DNA of 52,801 nucleotides from Acetivibrio sp964466645 (GCA_964466645.1 CAYXPB010000003.1:1-52801); one strand, 5' to 3'; positions 9,336 to 23,500 are shown, numbered from the stretch's first letter. Translations and numbers: made by a program. The notes: generated from the letters alone by a model not told the origin.

Positions 9336-10874
9336 ATGAAAAAAATAATTGTCTTTAATTATACATTAATTGTATTGCTAAATGTTTTGCCATTTATACC
9401 TGCTAGTTTAAAAGGAATATTAGGCATAATTTTAATTTCATACACTGCAATAAAATTTGATAAGAAGCATACCATTATAACAACTTCCATCTTTATCTTT
9501 TTAGGTTGTGCAAACAATTATTTTGGGATTGGCACAGATTTCAAAAATCAAACTACGTTGGCGATATTAGGTATAATTTCATTTATATGTACCGCATTCA
9601 TTATTGGAAAATCAGCAGAGATTCTTAGACAAAAAAATATTGAATTACATAATGAAATTACAAAGAGAGAAAAAATACAAAAAGAGCTAGAAGATAAAGT
9701 GGCTTTTATACAAAACTTAATGGATACTATGCCAAGTCCTTTATACTTCGAGGAATTAGATGGAAAGCTTATTGGATGTAATAGATCCTTCGAGAAAAGC
9801 ATTGGAATAGTTGATAAGGATTTAGTCGGCAAAAGTTTTTATGATTTGTTTGATTTTGAATTTGCAAATGAGTGTCACTCAATGGACTTAGAACTTATAA
9901 AAGACAATAGAAAACAAATATATGAAACAACTATAAAGTATTCAGACAATAGTTACAGAAATATAATACTTAATAAAAATTTATTTACGGATGAATCTAT
10001 GAAGCCAGCTGGTATTATAGGAGTTATAACTGATATAACCGATAAAAGGGAAAAGGAAAGATTGAAAGAAAATGTTGATCAGATGTTAGAAAAAGATAAA
10101 TTTAAAACAGAATTTTTTTCAAATGTTTCGCATGAGTTACGAACGCCGTTGAATGTAATTTTAAGCTCGATACAATTGTTAGAAGTATATTCGAAAAGGT
10201 CATTTACAGTAGAACAACTAAATAATAAGATATCGATTATGAAGAAAAATTGTTTTAGATTGTTAAGGCTTATCAATAACCTTATTGACATTACAAAAAT
10301 TGATGCACAGGCATTTGATATGGACTTAGCAAACTATAATATTGTAAATATTTTAAAGGAAATCACATTATCTGTTTCAAGTTATACAGAAAGTAAAGGC
10401 ATCAATTTAATATTTGATACTGATACAAAAGAAAAAATTATTGCTTGTGATGAAGAAAAGTTAGAAAGGATTATGTTGAACGTACTTTCAAACGCGGTAA
10501 AGTTTACCCCTAAAGGAGGAAATATCTACGTTAAAATATATAATTATGATAATGCAGTGTGTATAAGTGTGAGGGATACGGGAATAGGTATACCGCAAAA
10601 TAAGATAGGCGAAATATTTCAAAGATTTTACCAAATAAATAGTATGTTTACACGCCAACATGAAGGTAGCGGAATCGGTCTGAGTATTGTAAAATCCCTT
10701 GTTGAAATGCATAAGGGAAACATTACGGTAGAAAGTGAACTTGGCAAAGGTACCACACTAAACATCTATCTTCCTGCATGTATAATTGAGGAGAAAAATT
10801 CAAAGTATACTCAACTAGACGAAAAATTCAAAGTGGAAAAAATCAATATTGAGTTCTCTGATATCTATTTTTAG
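9336..10874 (+). CDS. PAS-domain membrane sensor histidine kinase (orphan)
   Basis: Two-component sensor. The N-terminal 95 residues carry about three hydrophobic helices. A short coiled coil (residues 95-130) leads to a PAS domain (about 125-245: NLMDTMPSPLYFEELDG to VITDITDKREKE). The HisKA domain has the phospho-acceptor H266 in FSNVSHELRTPLN. The HATPase domain has N386 (NVLSNAVKFTP), DTGIGIP, the FQRFYQ F-box and GSGIGLSIVKS. Length is typical (512). AGGGG precedes the ATG. No response regulator is next to it, so its partner must be elsewhere. The signal is unknown; the small, mostly hydrophobic input region suggests a membrane or cytoplasmic (PAS-bound) cue. Confidence 0.9.
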   Translation: MKKIIVFNYTLIVLLNVLPFIPASLKGILGIILISYTAIKFDKKHTIITTSIFIFLGCANNYFGIGTDFKNQTTLAILGIISFICTAFIIGKSAEILRQKNIELHNEITKREKIQKELEDKVAFIQNLMDTMPSPLYFEELDGKLIGCNRSFEKSIGIVDKDLVGKSFYDLFDFEFANECHSMDLELIKDNRKQIYETTIKYSDNSYRNIILNKNLFTDESMKPAGIIGVITDITDKREKERLKENVDQMLEKDKFKTEFFSNVSHELRTPLNVILSSIQLLEVYSKRSFTVEQLNNKISIMKKNCFRLLRLINNLIDITKIDAQAFDMDLANYNIVNILKEITLSVSSYTESKGINLIFDTDTKEKIIACDEEKLERIMLNVLSNAVKFTPKGGNIYVKIYNYDNAVCISVRDTGIGIPQNKIGEIFQRFYQINSMFTRQHEGSGIGLSIVKSLVEMHKGNITVESELGKGTTLNIYLPACIIEEKNSKYTQLDEKFKVEKINIEFSDIYF

Positions 10875-11047
10875 ATACATATTCTTATCATGGATAACTT
10901 GGTATTGTTTGTTTACATAAATGTTTTTATAAAAATAGCACAAAGAGTATTTCGCTGATTATAAAAAACTGCTATAATAGAATAAGTGAGATGAAAAAAA
11001 TACAATTCCCACTTTAGTTGCAGTACATTTCTTCAATATACAGATAA

Positions 11048-11073
11048 ATAAAGCTATATAATAAAGCTATATA
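11048..11073 (+). repeat. 13-bp tandem duplication in the leader of the giant surface-protein gene
   Basis: ATAAAGCTATATA occurs twice head to tail (11048-11060 and 11061-11073), 47 bp before the start codon. A TATAAT hexamer lies upstream at 10973-10978, but no good -35 box fits it. Confidence 0.6.
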
Positions 11074-11119
11074 ATGAATTTATTTTATATATAAAAATGA
11101 TTAAGGGGGAAATAATCTA

Positions 11120-14100
11120 ATGGGGAGATTCAAGTCTTTTCTGGCATGCATTCTTGCTGCTCTTATGCTGAGCAGTATAATTATGCCAGAGATATCTTTT
11201 GCTAATGATTTTTCAAGCGAACGACCAAAGCATCAAGAAGATTCTTTGGAATCGCAAAGTGTAACCCAAAACGTATATGCGTCACCGACACAAACACCGG
11301 CTCAGGCAGTGACAAATGAACCTGTAGTAACTTTAGTGCCGGGTATAACGACCATGCCAACACCTGAATTGGGATTGACAACAGGAATTATGAATGAAAC
11401 AAACAGTATAACGCTTCCGCTTGTGGAAGGGGAACGCGATTCTATTGTGGTAGACGGTTATATTACAAAGATTGCGAACATTGTAAAAGAAGCCTTCAGC
11501 TATAGAGATGCAACGATAACCGAAGACCAAGTAACCGATGAAACCATTCCTGAGATAAAAGAAAATGAAGTGGTTATATTTAACGAAGAGGGTAGTACAG
11601 AAAAAATATCTAATCCTTATATGTCTTTCACTCCAACATCTTCAGCAGTTTACATTTTGACTGCATCGAAAGAGACACTCAGTTATATGTATATTTACGA
11701 CAACAATAACAATAATACGGTAGCCAATCTAAGAACCTATCCTAAATACGCTAATTCTGTTGCATACAAACTATACAAAGGAAGGCAATATCAAATTTAT
11801 TTGAGTATTGATGTGGATTCACCTACAGAATTAATGATAAAAAAATATGAGTCGGAAAATTCCGAGGTCATATATAAGTTTTCGAACAATACCTACACAG
11901 CACAAGATAATGCCTCGATAATAGTAGACATGCCTCTCTTGCGTGCAGATATAGCTGCGGGGGCGTTAGAAGGAGATCTCGTTTTTAGTGCTGAACTTAT
12001 AAAAGATGGTGTAATTCTTGATAGCATACCAGAGATACCACAGGACTGTATCAGAGGTGGAATAGGGGAACCTGATGATAATTACCTGCAATTTGTTTGC
12101 GATTTCAGTAAATATGTAGAGCCTGACAAGTATACTGTAAGAATTAAATGTAATGACTATACTTCAGAACCTGTTATAGAAAGTTGCGAAGCTGAGGTAG
12201 AAATAGGAAACAGGGTTAATATATTTGTAGCTGAAGGTACTAGGTCTATTGGGGGTATTAGTGAATTTTATCTAAATGATACCAATGCCACAACAGGGAA
12301 ATTTTTGATTCTAAGAAATGGAAAAGCTATTGGAATGTCCGATTCGACAAGTATTTATCAAACGTCGGTATACCATGACTTTTTGAATTCAAACTATAGC
12401 TATAGAAATAATAAATATAATGAAAAGTATTTTAACAAAAAACTATATTATACGACGGTTCCAGAGATAAATTTTAATGGTATTCTCAAAGAAGAAGGAG
12501 AGTATACACTAAAGTTTATTTCGGGTATTTCAGAATTTGATGTACCTTCAAAAGTAATTGTAACTGATGATTTGATTTTCAGTGATTTATATTACAGCTG
12601 GGGTTTATATGAAAATACTGACAACTTTATTGTGACTGGTAGTTTTTACAACCTTGCAAAAGTAGATGTTGAAAAAATAAACGTCGAACTTGTAGATTTG
12701 TCTGGAAAAGTTGTAGGATCCAAAATTGATTATTCTTATTACAATGAATCGCAAATTAGATTTAGATTAAAAATTAATGAAGCTATTAATTTAAATAGTG
12801 CATATTCTATAAAAATAAGTTATCCAGGTAAAATATATTCATCTGACTCAAAAGTGAGCTTTAGGGCATATACTACTAGCACTAAGCTTGGCATTGAATC
12901 AGTAAGTGTAACTGATGTTGAAAAGGGAGAAGTTCTTGTTTCAACTCAGTGGTGTGATAAAAGTGTTGGCTATGAAGTGGCTTTATACAGGATGCAAGGC
13001 AAGTCTATATATATACCGATATCGAATATTACAGACGTTAAAGCTGATAATAACGGTATGTTTTCTCTGGAATTTCCAAAGAAAGGCGATTTACAAATCC
13101 TGAACCCAGGTGGATCCTATTATTTAAAGTTTCTGTATGATGGAAGAGAAATTGATTCCGAAAGTTTCACCATACCATCACATAACGATTTTTCTGATCT
13201 AGATAAGAAAATATCATTTTATCCCCCTATATTACCTGATGATGGAACGGTTGATTTTACAATAGCCGGCTATGAGATAGATAATGGCATTATGGGTGCA
13301 GATAATAAAAGTATAAATATTGAACTCGTATCAGAAAATGAAGTCTATGGAAGCCTTGGCAAGAATACTATTGAGAAATCTGTTTCTTCATATAGGATGA
13401 ATGGTGATTACAACGCGGGCTATGTAGTGATAAAGGGTAAACTCAATATAACAAAAACACTCAAAGACGAAACAAAGTACTTTATCAGAATAAATGGTAC
13501 CGATTATGAGTATTATTTCAATTCAAAAGAACAGAAATTTTCCTCAGACAGTTTAAGGATTGAGAATTACAGTAATTCTTCGTATTCATCTTTTATTGAC
13601 TCCGAGGGTAATACGCAAATGTCTTATATATTAAATAACGATGATACTTTAAATCTTAGCTGTAGCTGGGTTAAAGATATATCAGAAAATCCAAGGCTGG
13701 TTTTTGTAAATGTTGATACAAAAGCAGAAATTGATGCCGGAGTATGGAACACTGTTGCACAGTACCACAACGGGACAATTAAGGATATATCTATAAATGC
13801 TGATCTATCAAAAATTGTTCAAAATGATTTATATGAAATATTTCTAAAAGATGATGGGCAAAATTATAGCTTTGAAAAGTATGTGAAGTTCTCTCCAAAA
13901 AGCAAAGCTAGTTCCTTTACTGTCAGTGAAGCTGTGTATGGAAGCGATATTGTTACATTAATTATTGACAATTCATATTCCATTGATGGATATAGCTTTA
14001 ACATTTTAGATTCATTGGACAATATCCTTGATTGTACAAAAGTATCTGAAAGGGTTGACAATCAAAAGAAATATATTGATTTAAAGCTTGACACTCCTTT

Positions 14101-17100
14101 AAAATATGGTTTCTGCAAGATTCAAATGTTTGATGACACAAGTGTGCTGAAATACTATTCTACCAATTATATTACGGATAAAAAAGTTGCACCTCCTTCA
14201 GTGCAATATGTTAAGGAAGGTTATCCATATCTTGTATATTGTAAAAATCTTGAAGCAGGATTGTCGTATACAGCAGACATCTACAGTTATGATACTTCAG
14301 TCAGGATGAAGCAAAATATTAAGCTTGTAAAGAGGACAGATGAGGATGTTCTAGAGATTAACCAAAATGAACTTGAATCGCTGCCCATAGGATCCTACAC
14401 TATTTCAGTAAAGGCAGATAGCGTGTTCATAGGGGTTAGATATTTTTACTACAATGGTACATACGAACTTAAACCCGTAATTACACCTTCCGAATGGGAA
14501 GAGGGTACCTCAAGAAAACCTTTTATATTGAGCAACAATGTGAAATTTGATATAAGAACGCTCAATTATACAAAGGTTCGTTATTCTGAAAACGTTGAGG
14601 AACTTAAAACATTAGAATATCAAACGGTATCAAATGATGTATACCATACATTTGACAATGATTATGTAGCTAAGACACTATATTTCCAGTTCTCTGACGA
14701 TTATGGGAATGAAAGCGATTTGAGTGTGTTTAAAGCGTATTTAAATGACAAAACAAATGATATTACCATAATTTCACCTCAGGAAGGTGTAGATAATAAT
14801 TCTGTAGCAAGTGTTTTAGTGGAAGCTACTAACGATCCTTATTTTGTAGGTATGTTAGTTTATCGCAAAGGTCTTAATACAATTACAGGTGAGTTGAAAA
14901 GGACTGATGGAACAGACAAATACTCCATTTCTTTATCAAGCGGCAACATTTCATATGAGTATACAAGAGATGCTCAAGATTGTGTTGAAGTGTTTACAAC
15001 TGATGAAGTTGGGAATATAACTAGCTCTAAAATTGTTAAATTAAGACAGAGCGAAGGAACACCTTCTACATTAATCAATTTGAACACTAGCATTGGTGAA
15101 AAGAAGAGCGAGTTACTAATAAAAGGTAATACACTAAATGGAGCAGGAAATGTAACCATTTCACTTTACGCTGGTCAAAATAGCAGCTATAGCTCGAGAG
15201 TCTCTTATAGTATAAAACTGCTTGCTGATGCTAAGGGAGATTTTGAAGGTATTTTGAATGTTCCTGTGGATGGGAGTTATAAAATCATTGCAAGAGATTT
15301 CAAAGGAGCAGAAAGTTATGCGCACTATAGGTCGATTGATACTATAGTACCTGTTCTTTCGGATTATAGTACCGTAGCTCAAGGGACGGATAGTGTGAGA
15401 ATTTCATGGACTTCAAGCGAACCTAATAATTGTAATTATACCATATGGAAAGATGGCAAACTCATGACCTCAGGCTATCGTTTAACAGAGTATATTACAG
15501 CAGGGCTTAACAAAGGACAGACTTATGTCTTTAAAATTATGGCAACGGACAATGCTGCTAATAATTCTGAACCTGTAGAGATAAGTGTAAAGATTGGAGA
15601 TAAGGAAATACCCTCCACACCGCAAAATCTTGTTGTGTCAGACCATGCAAGTAAGAGTATTACAATTTCATGGGACGCTTCTTCCGATAACAGCTACACA
15701 TCAGGATATGAAATATTTAGAGATGGTGAAAAAGTTGGAGTTTCATATACAACTAAATATCTTGATAGAAACTTGGAAACAGGGACCAAATATAGTTATA
15801 AAGTTAGGGCATTTGATCCTTCTATGAATTTCTCCGATTTTTCTGAGACTATTTCTCATACTCCTACACATGTCAGTATAAGCGATGCCTATGACGGAAA
15901 GAGTAGTATTGTAGGATTTTCAACCAAAAAATTGGAACTGAAGGCACTTACCGATGATATTTTAAATAAAAATGGCATCTTTGTCAGGTTTGAATACAAA
16001 AGTAGTGAAGGCACAAATTGGAGTTATATAACAGAGACAAATACACATACAGTTACACCTAACGGTTTGCTTTTCACGGCAAATTGGAATGTTGAGTATA
16101 TGTTTCCTGGTGACTACACTATAAGATATAGACTAACAGACCGTGATGGATATAATACTGAAGTACTTTCGGAAACTATAACCATCCTCTCTGTTGAGGA
16201 TACCCAAATTCCAAGGATTATATCCATGAATCCTGCTCCGTCATGCTTTGCAAACACTATTCCTTTGACGATTACAGCAGAGGATAATATTAGTCTTAAG
16301 AAAATCATCATTCAGACTTCTTTAGATGGAATTATTTGGAGTGATTACTTTCAAGGAAATTACTCTTATGGAGTTAAAAAAATTACTAATTATTTGTATA
16401 ACATTGATGTTTCAGAGGTAAGAGAAGGTAACTATTATGCCCGAGCTATTGTAGAGGATTTTGGCGGAAATGTTAGTAATAGCACAAATATATATAACGA
16501 ATATATAATTGACAGGACGGCTCCTGATAAGGTAGATGGTATATCTGCTTTTAGCTATGTTGATTGTATAGAAATAAAGTGGAATAACAATATAGAACCA
16601 TATATTAAAGGATTTAGAGTCTTAAGAGCACTTGAGCCAACCGGAACATACAATTTAATTGCAGATAATCTGAAGAGCCTTAACTATTTTGATTTTGATA
16701 CAATACCTGGGGAAACATATTATTATAAGGTTGTATGTGAGGATATCGCAGGAAATTTAGGCCCCGACAGTGATCCTGCAGAAATTACAATGCTTGATGC
16801 AGGAAGTATCATAGACAGTGTAAAGCCTGAGATAATAAGTATTTATCCTACAAGCAATGCAGTAGTTGGGAAAACATTAACCTATGTTTTAACAGCCCAA
16901 GACGATACAAGACTTTCAAAGTTAGCAGCTGAATATAGTTTAGATGGGGTAGTATGGAAAGAGTTCCATGCAGTAAGTTCGGCTTATGCGGTTGATGGTT
17001 TTACAGCAGAATTGGATACCACCTCATTTACAGCAGGAACTGTTTTGAAGACACGTGGATATGCGGTAGACATTAAAGGAAATACTTCCGAATACAAATA

Positions 17101-17802
17101 TTGCGATTACATTATAAGCAATGTAGCACCGATAGCACCGGTAATTAATGTAATGCCAATAGCTAGAGGATTAACGATAACATGGTATTGTGACGCAACA
17201 GATATTGTAGCATATAGATTGTATCGTAAAACTATGGAATCCGAGTTTTATACAGTTGTTGGAGAATATGCAACAACCACATTGTCAGTAGTTGATAATG
17301 ATCTTGATCCATCGAAGGAATATATATACAAAATTGTTGCAGTGGATAGATTAGGAAACAGTAGCGAAACTTTAAGCGAAGTTGTAAGTCCTTTAGACCT
17401 TGATAATGTTAAGCCTGTACCACACATAAACTGTGTTTCGTCGACGGAGGTTGGTACAGAGATTGACTTTGATGCAAGTGCTTCAAAGGACAATGTAGGT
17501 ATAGAAAAATATACTTGGGATTTTGGTGATGGTACAACAGAAGAAGGTATAATAGTTAAACATTCATACACTATGCCGGGTGAGTATAAAGTTATTCTAA
17601 AAGTCGTAGATGAAGCTGGTAATGCGGAATATACAGAAAGGCTAATAACTGTATTAGAAAAGGATTTCTCCGGTATTTTAAACATAACTGTAAAAGATAA
17701 TTCGGGGAATTATGTCCCTGGTGCGAAGATTTATGTGAATGTAGGAACGCCGGAGCAGTTTGAAATGTTGACTAATTCAAGTGGTAAAATATCTTTGAAG
17801 CT
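11120..17802 (+). CDS. Giant SLH surface protein, N-terminal part (ends at assembly gap)
   Basis: First part of one very large secreted protein (about 4,100 residues in all) broken only by the N run. A signal peptide covers residues 1-28 (ISFA/ND). A Thr/Pro-rich stretch follows (about 45-95). A long beta-rich region without clear homology runs to about 1400. Two fibronectin III domains lie at about 1410-1490 and 1495-1580, further FN3-like domains at about 1803-1890 and 2003-2090, and a PKD domain at about 2097-2180 with the motif YTWDFGDGT. The last segment before the gap begins a carboxypeptidase-regulatory-like fold (NITVKDNSGNYVPGAKIYV). An AAGGGGG ribosome binding site precedes the ATG. 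It is probably a structural or adhesive S-layer-associated protein; I see no catalytic module. Confidence 0.85.
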
Positions 17803-17812
17803 NNNNNNNNNN
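17803..17812. other. Assembly gap (10 N) inside a coding sequence
   Basis: Ten N separate frames that belong to one gene. The left side ends in SSGKISLK and the right side opens with YGPKQQDVLIAK, which reads as the continuation of the same domain. The frames on the two sides differ by one position. If the gene is intact the true gap length must be 2 modulo 3, so 10 is a placeholder. Confidence 0.95.
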
Positions 17813-20800
17813 GGTATGGTCCAAAACAGCAGGATGTGTTGATTGCAAAAAATGAAGAAAACAATTTAAATTTTGTTTTGGAAGAGTCAAAGATAATAGT
17901 AGGTAATATTACAGCCACTAAAATGACTTTTGAAGAAATTAAGGCAGCAGGTATTGATGTAAATGCTCCTGGAAACCAGAATGTTTTCAGATATGAGATC
18001 AACCTTAATTACAACAACAAGCCATATCGTATTTCACACATTCCAGCAAGTAGCAATTCATCAGGTAGAACTCACTCAGTTGGAGGCAGAGAAGTTTCAG
18101 TCAAAACATATACTAATCCAAAAACTAAGGAAGTATTTATGTTATTAATAGATATTCCAGGAAGAGTTACATGGTTGAAGGAATTCTTTGATGTAAAACT
18201 TCACTTGATAAACACTGAAGGAACATATGCTTTAAAGGATTGCGTTGCAACACTAAAAACTCCTAATGGTATTTCTATTGCAGGTGGAAATGCTCAGACC
18301 GTTTCAATAGGAACAATTGCTGCAAAGGACAGTAAAACGATAGAGTGGATAGTTCGTGGAGATGCACCGGGAAGCTACAATCTGTCTGCTGATTTCAATG
18401 GAACAATTGAGACTTTCAACGAACAGATATCAGCGAGCTTCAAAACAGAGAATCCGATAGTTGTGGATAATAGTTCTGGATTAAGGCTTATAATTGAAGT
18501 TGAAAAAACAAAATATTCAGGAGATGATTTGCTTTATAGAGTTGGATTTAAGAACGAAAAAAGCTCTGAAATATATATGCCAAATATAAGTATGGGAAAT
18601 TCAACTTTTATAAGGAGCTATAAAACAAAAGAAGATATGTCCTTAGTAAAGACTTCATCTTCAGTATTGTCGCCGGGAGAAATATTGTGGGAAGAGTATT
18701 CTGCTGACAGCGAACTGTTCGAAGGGCATGAGCATCGAACTATGGCATTGAAAGAATTGGCTTCAAAAGCATTAGGCGGATTAGAAATGCCAATTGAGAC
18801 GAGAATGGTAGACTACGGGAATTTTGGAAGAGTTAAGGCTCAGATTTATGTTATGCCGGAAGAAATAAAGGTTGATTTGCTTACTCTGACAAAGTATCGC
18901 TCGAAAGAAGACGACACAATGCCAAATTTGAAAATAGTAACCGGCAGAGGAATTTCAGAGGATACCGTAGTGCATGAAAAGTGTGAACTGACAATCAAGG
19001 ACAATGTGAAGAATACTGTGAAAACGGTAGAAACAGATGGTAACGGTGAATATATTTATGAAGGTTATAGTATTGACGATGTTTATGCCGGAAGAGAAGG
19101 CATAGGGGCTTTCACAATAGTTGTTTCATCTGATAAGACCAGAATGATTAATTCTTCACAAAGAGTAAGGATTATTGATCAGAATCTTTTACCGGCAGAG
19201 GACTTTGGTTCAATATCAGGATATGTTTTTGATGATGACGTGAACAGGCCGATTAATAATGCAACTATAAAGGTTGATATCTATGAAACGCTTACGGGCA
19301 GTGATGGTAGGTTTCGTTTCGAAGACATTTTACTACAGGACGATCGCATAAAGGTTAATGCTGATGGATTCCCTGAAAAGACAATAAATACAGAGTTAAG
19401 AGATGGTTCTTATGTGAGAATACCAATGACAAGACTGCCGGAAGTTACAAAAGTGATATCATCCGTTTCTAGCAGTACAAGAGCAACTAGCTCAATTCTA
19501 CCGTTAAACCTTGTACCTACTGGTGGGGCTATTAGGTTTAGTGTTTATACAGATTTAAAGGGAGCAGGCGAGGTCAGAAAGTATCTGTATAAGATTGTAA
19601 ATAGGTATGGGGTAACAAAGCACACAGGAGAGTCTACATATGATGTGATTAAAGTTGAGAACATCCGTAGCAAGATGTCCATGGGAGATAGAATTCTATT
19701 TGCAGTAGAAGCTGAAGGCACTTATGGTATTGCCACTTCAGAATATGTTGATGCTAAACTTGTCATGGCAAAAGAATTTCCATTTTTAAATGCTGTTACT
19801 TGGCAGAATGATTTGGAAGATGCTTTGGAAGAAGATTTTGAATTTGATTTAGTTGATGGACTTGATGGCTTTTTGGAGTTTGCAACAGGAGACGGAATGC
19901 CGGATGTTGATATGCCTTCTGACAGTGGCCCGCTAAAATCGTTAGGTCTGGAATCTGCCGGATTGGATTTTGATTTGGGTGTAAAATATGATTTTTACAA
20001 TGCAAAAGCTACGTTTACTTCAAAAGCAGGTTCAAAACTCGGTGTGAACGGTGAATATGCAAAATTTGATGTGCCTGATCAAGTTGATAAGTTTTTTGGA
20101 GCAGGAATTACATCCGAAAATGAAGTGACCGTTTCTCTTATATGTGTGTACAATGACAGTACTATGAAATGGGAAATAGAATCCTATAAATTTGAAATTG
20201 CTAATGAAACAGAAATAAGAGTATTGACCTTTGAATTTAAATTTAGTGTTCCGCTAGATGCTACTTTTGGAGGAGTATTACTATCGGGATATGTTTCGGT
20301 GGAAGTAAATGGAACGCTTACATTTAAAACAAGTGTATCAATAGGTGGACCGCTCAGTTTCGAAAGCGTTAAAAGTCTAATGCTTGATTTAGATGTAGTT
20401 ATTGGACTTACTCTAAGGGCAGCTATAGGTGTGGAAGTTGGATATGGTCTCATAGGTGGAGAGTTCTGGGCACAAGGAGGACTTGATTTTACAATTCCAA
20501 CTGGTAGAACAGTGCTCAGTTTATCAATGGGATTTAAAGAAACTTTTGTATGGTTTATATCGACTGAGCAAGTAATTGGTGAAAAAGAATGGGTAGTATA
20601 TGATCCTTCTACCAGACAAGCACGAAGCAATAATAATGGCTACAATATGACTAATGAAAGTATCAGGCCTGAGAAAAAAGCAATGCCTGAGAAAAAGTCA
20701 ATGAAACGTGAAGTGTATGCTTCGCCCACAACTAATAGTGTTACATCGAAAGAATCATCATTTGAAACATCTCCTAGAGATTATTTAGAGAAGCAGAAAT

Positions 20801-23412
20801 GGGTTGGAGGAAAAGACATAATACAAAATGCTTATCCACAGTCAGAAGCAAAGATTTCAGAGCTTGATGGGACAGATGGCGACATGATTATGGTGTTTAT
20901 AGGTGATGACAGTGAGAGAACTGATAATAACCGTACAGCCTTATACTATTCCATATATGATAACAAAAAGTGGTCAGAGCCTATACAACTTGACAATGAT
21001 GGTACTGCAGATGCGTTTCCAAACCTTTCGACGGATGGTAGAGACTCTTATGCAATATGGCTTGATATGCCTGAAAAGATAGGTGATTTGTCTAAGGTTT
21101 CAGCAGACTATATCGCCGAAAATATTATATCGAAAATGCAACTTGAAATTGCAAAGTATGACCCTTCGAAGGCTACATGGGATAAGCTATTATCAGCAGA
21201 TACAGAAGGTTTGAATAAATTACCACAGATTGCTACTGATGGTGGAAAGACTATTGCTACATGGGTAAACAACCCTGTCAAAAAAGCAGTTGGTACGAAA
21301 GTAAATCCCGACAGCATTTATTATGTGTACAATAACGGAACAAGCTGGACAGCACCAAAAGCATTTATTACAAATTCAGAAAACGTTAACGAAAGTGATT
21401 TGCTTCTTCACGACGGAAAGGCATACTTTGTTTACACTACTAACGCGTATTCGGAAAATGGATTACACAAACTATATGCGAGTGTATTTGACGGTAAAAC
21501 CTGGTCGAAACCTAGGGGGCTACTTGATAATATGTATAACGATAGCCATCCTTCGATAGCTGTAGAAAACGGTAAACCTGTAGTGTTCTGGAATAATAGC
21601 GGTTTGATTTATAAAGCAGAAATCGAATCGGGTAAGAAAGATATAGTGGTAAATTCCGATAAGGCTTTTGGAATTCAGGAGCTTCAGGCGACTAATACCG
21701 ATGAGGGGATTGCACTTGCATGGACTACTGCCACTGGTGGAGAACAAAGACTGTTCATAAGCACTTATGAAGATATAAGTTCTACTTGGACACAGGGAGT
21801 AGAATTGAAGCACAATTCAATGGAAATACCTAGAGATATAACTCTTGCAGGCAATGGTAATGAGATAATGACTGTTTACAACAAATCGGTTTATAAGAAG
21901 GATGAGGAAACCTCAAAGTATTATTACGATGGTACTTTACTGACCTCAACGAGCTATGTAAGGAAAATAGACTTAGCAATTCCTTCAGACGGAATCTATT
22001 TTGGAGATAACGCTGTTATGCCGGGAGAGCAATCGAAAGTGTATGTTGAAGTAGAAAATGTCGGTGATCTTACGGCAAAGAACATTAGTGTGGCTTTATA
22101 TGATGGCGATAAACTGGTTAGTAAAAAGGAAATGAATAAAAGCTTAAGCCATGGAAACAGTTTGATAGCTGAGTTTGACTATCTGATTCCTGCAAATTGT
22201 CCAGGAGTGAAACTAAAGGGAGTTGTAGAGGTTGCAGACGATGCGGAGACTTCTAACAATACTTCACAACTTATGCTATCATATGTTGATGTGGAAATAA
22301 CAAAAGCTTATAATACGCTTTATGAAAAAAACCGTGGAAATCTATATATAGATATTACAAATAATGGGTTTGTGGTTATTAATAGTGCAACAGTGGAGGT
22401 TTATACAGATAAAGAATTTAAAAATTTAATTGCTTCAAAAGAATTAAAGAATCTGTATCCTGCACTTACAAAAAAATCTATAATAGGATTTGAAGTCAGT
22501 GACCAACAAATATCGGATAGGGTAAGATTATATACTAAAGTAGTAATTGACCAACCTGAGTTTGATTATACAAACAACAGTAATTTTACAATTGTACGTC
22601 CTTATGAATTTAATTTGATACCTGGGACAGTGACACCAGAACCTGGAACGGTTACACCCGAACCTACACCAGTTAACCCTAAACCTACACCGGGCTCGGG
22701 CTCTGGTAATTCAGGTACATCAGGATCAGGTTCATCAGGGGTTGGAGGGACAACTGGTTCGACACCAACAACAAAACCAACGCCAACAATAACACCAACA
22801 CCTACACCGGAAGTTACAGAGAAACCTCAGCCTAGTATCCCGGGAAGTGATGGTAAACATAAGGGTTATATGCAAGGATACCAAGACAAAACGTTCAAAC
22901 CGGAAAACAACATAACCCGTGCGGAGATGGCAGTTATTCTTGCAAACTTGGATGAATTTGCAAAGGATGATAAGGAGTATACGACCTTTAAAGATGTTTC
23001 AACGAAACACTGGGCCGCTTGGGCAATTGCATATGCAACCAGCAAAGGTTATTTCAAAGGTTATGAAGATAATACTTTCAGACCTGGCAACTATATAACC
23101 AGAGCAGAGTTGTCCGTGGTTCTATGCAAATATCTTGAACTTAATGAATCCAATTCAGCTTTGACGGATTTAATAGACATTAACGGGCATTGGGCAAAAG
23201 GTTACATAAATATGCTTAGTTCAAAGGGCTATATTAAGGGATATTCGGATAAAACCTTCAAACCGAATAACAATGTTAAACGTTCTGAATGTACAGCTTT
23301 AATAAACAGGGCACTAGGTCTGGAGGGTGCGGAAGGCAGTGAAAATAGATTCGTAGATGTAGATAAAAGTCACTGGGCATATAAAGATATTTTAACAGCC
23401 ACACAAAATTAA
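17813..23412 (+). CDS. Giant SLH surface protein, C-terminal part
   Basis: Continuation of the gene before the gap; the frame is open from the first bases after the N run. A second carboxypeptidase-regulatory-like domain sits near 19205-19420 (ISGYVFDDDVNRPINNATIKV). It is followed by a long beta-rich segment, a repeat region at about 20880-21960 resembling BNR/sialidase-like propeller blades (YYSIYDNKKWSEPIQL, YYVYNNGTSWTAPKAF, ASVFDGKTWSKPRG), and two CARDB-like domains (about 21970-22610). A Pro/Thr then Gly/Ser-rich linker (22620-22850) leads to SLH repeats with GYQDKTF, GYEDNTF and GYSDKTF cores. The first SLH lacks its leading half, and the chain stops after the leading half of a fourth, a permuted arrangement. 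An internal ATG at 17836 is not the true start. Confidence 0.85.
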
Positions 23413-23500
23413 CAAAAATGAAATAGGGCAGTATAGTGCTGCTAAAATTGTACCTTCTGATACAGACAAATCAATAAATATTAGGTTTCAAGGATAATTA

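Noticed and set aside
17772..18002. Minus-strand ORF running through the N block
   Set aside because: It is a shadow of the giant surface-protein gene and depends on placeholder N.
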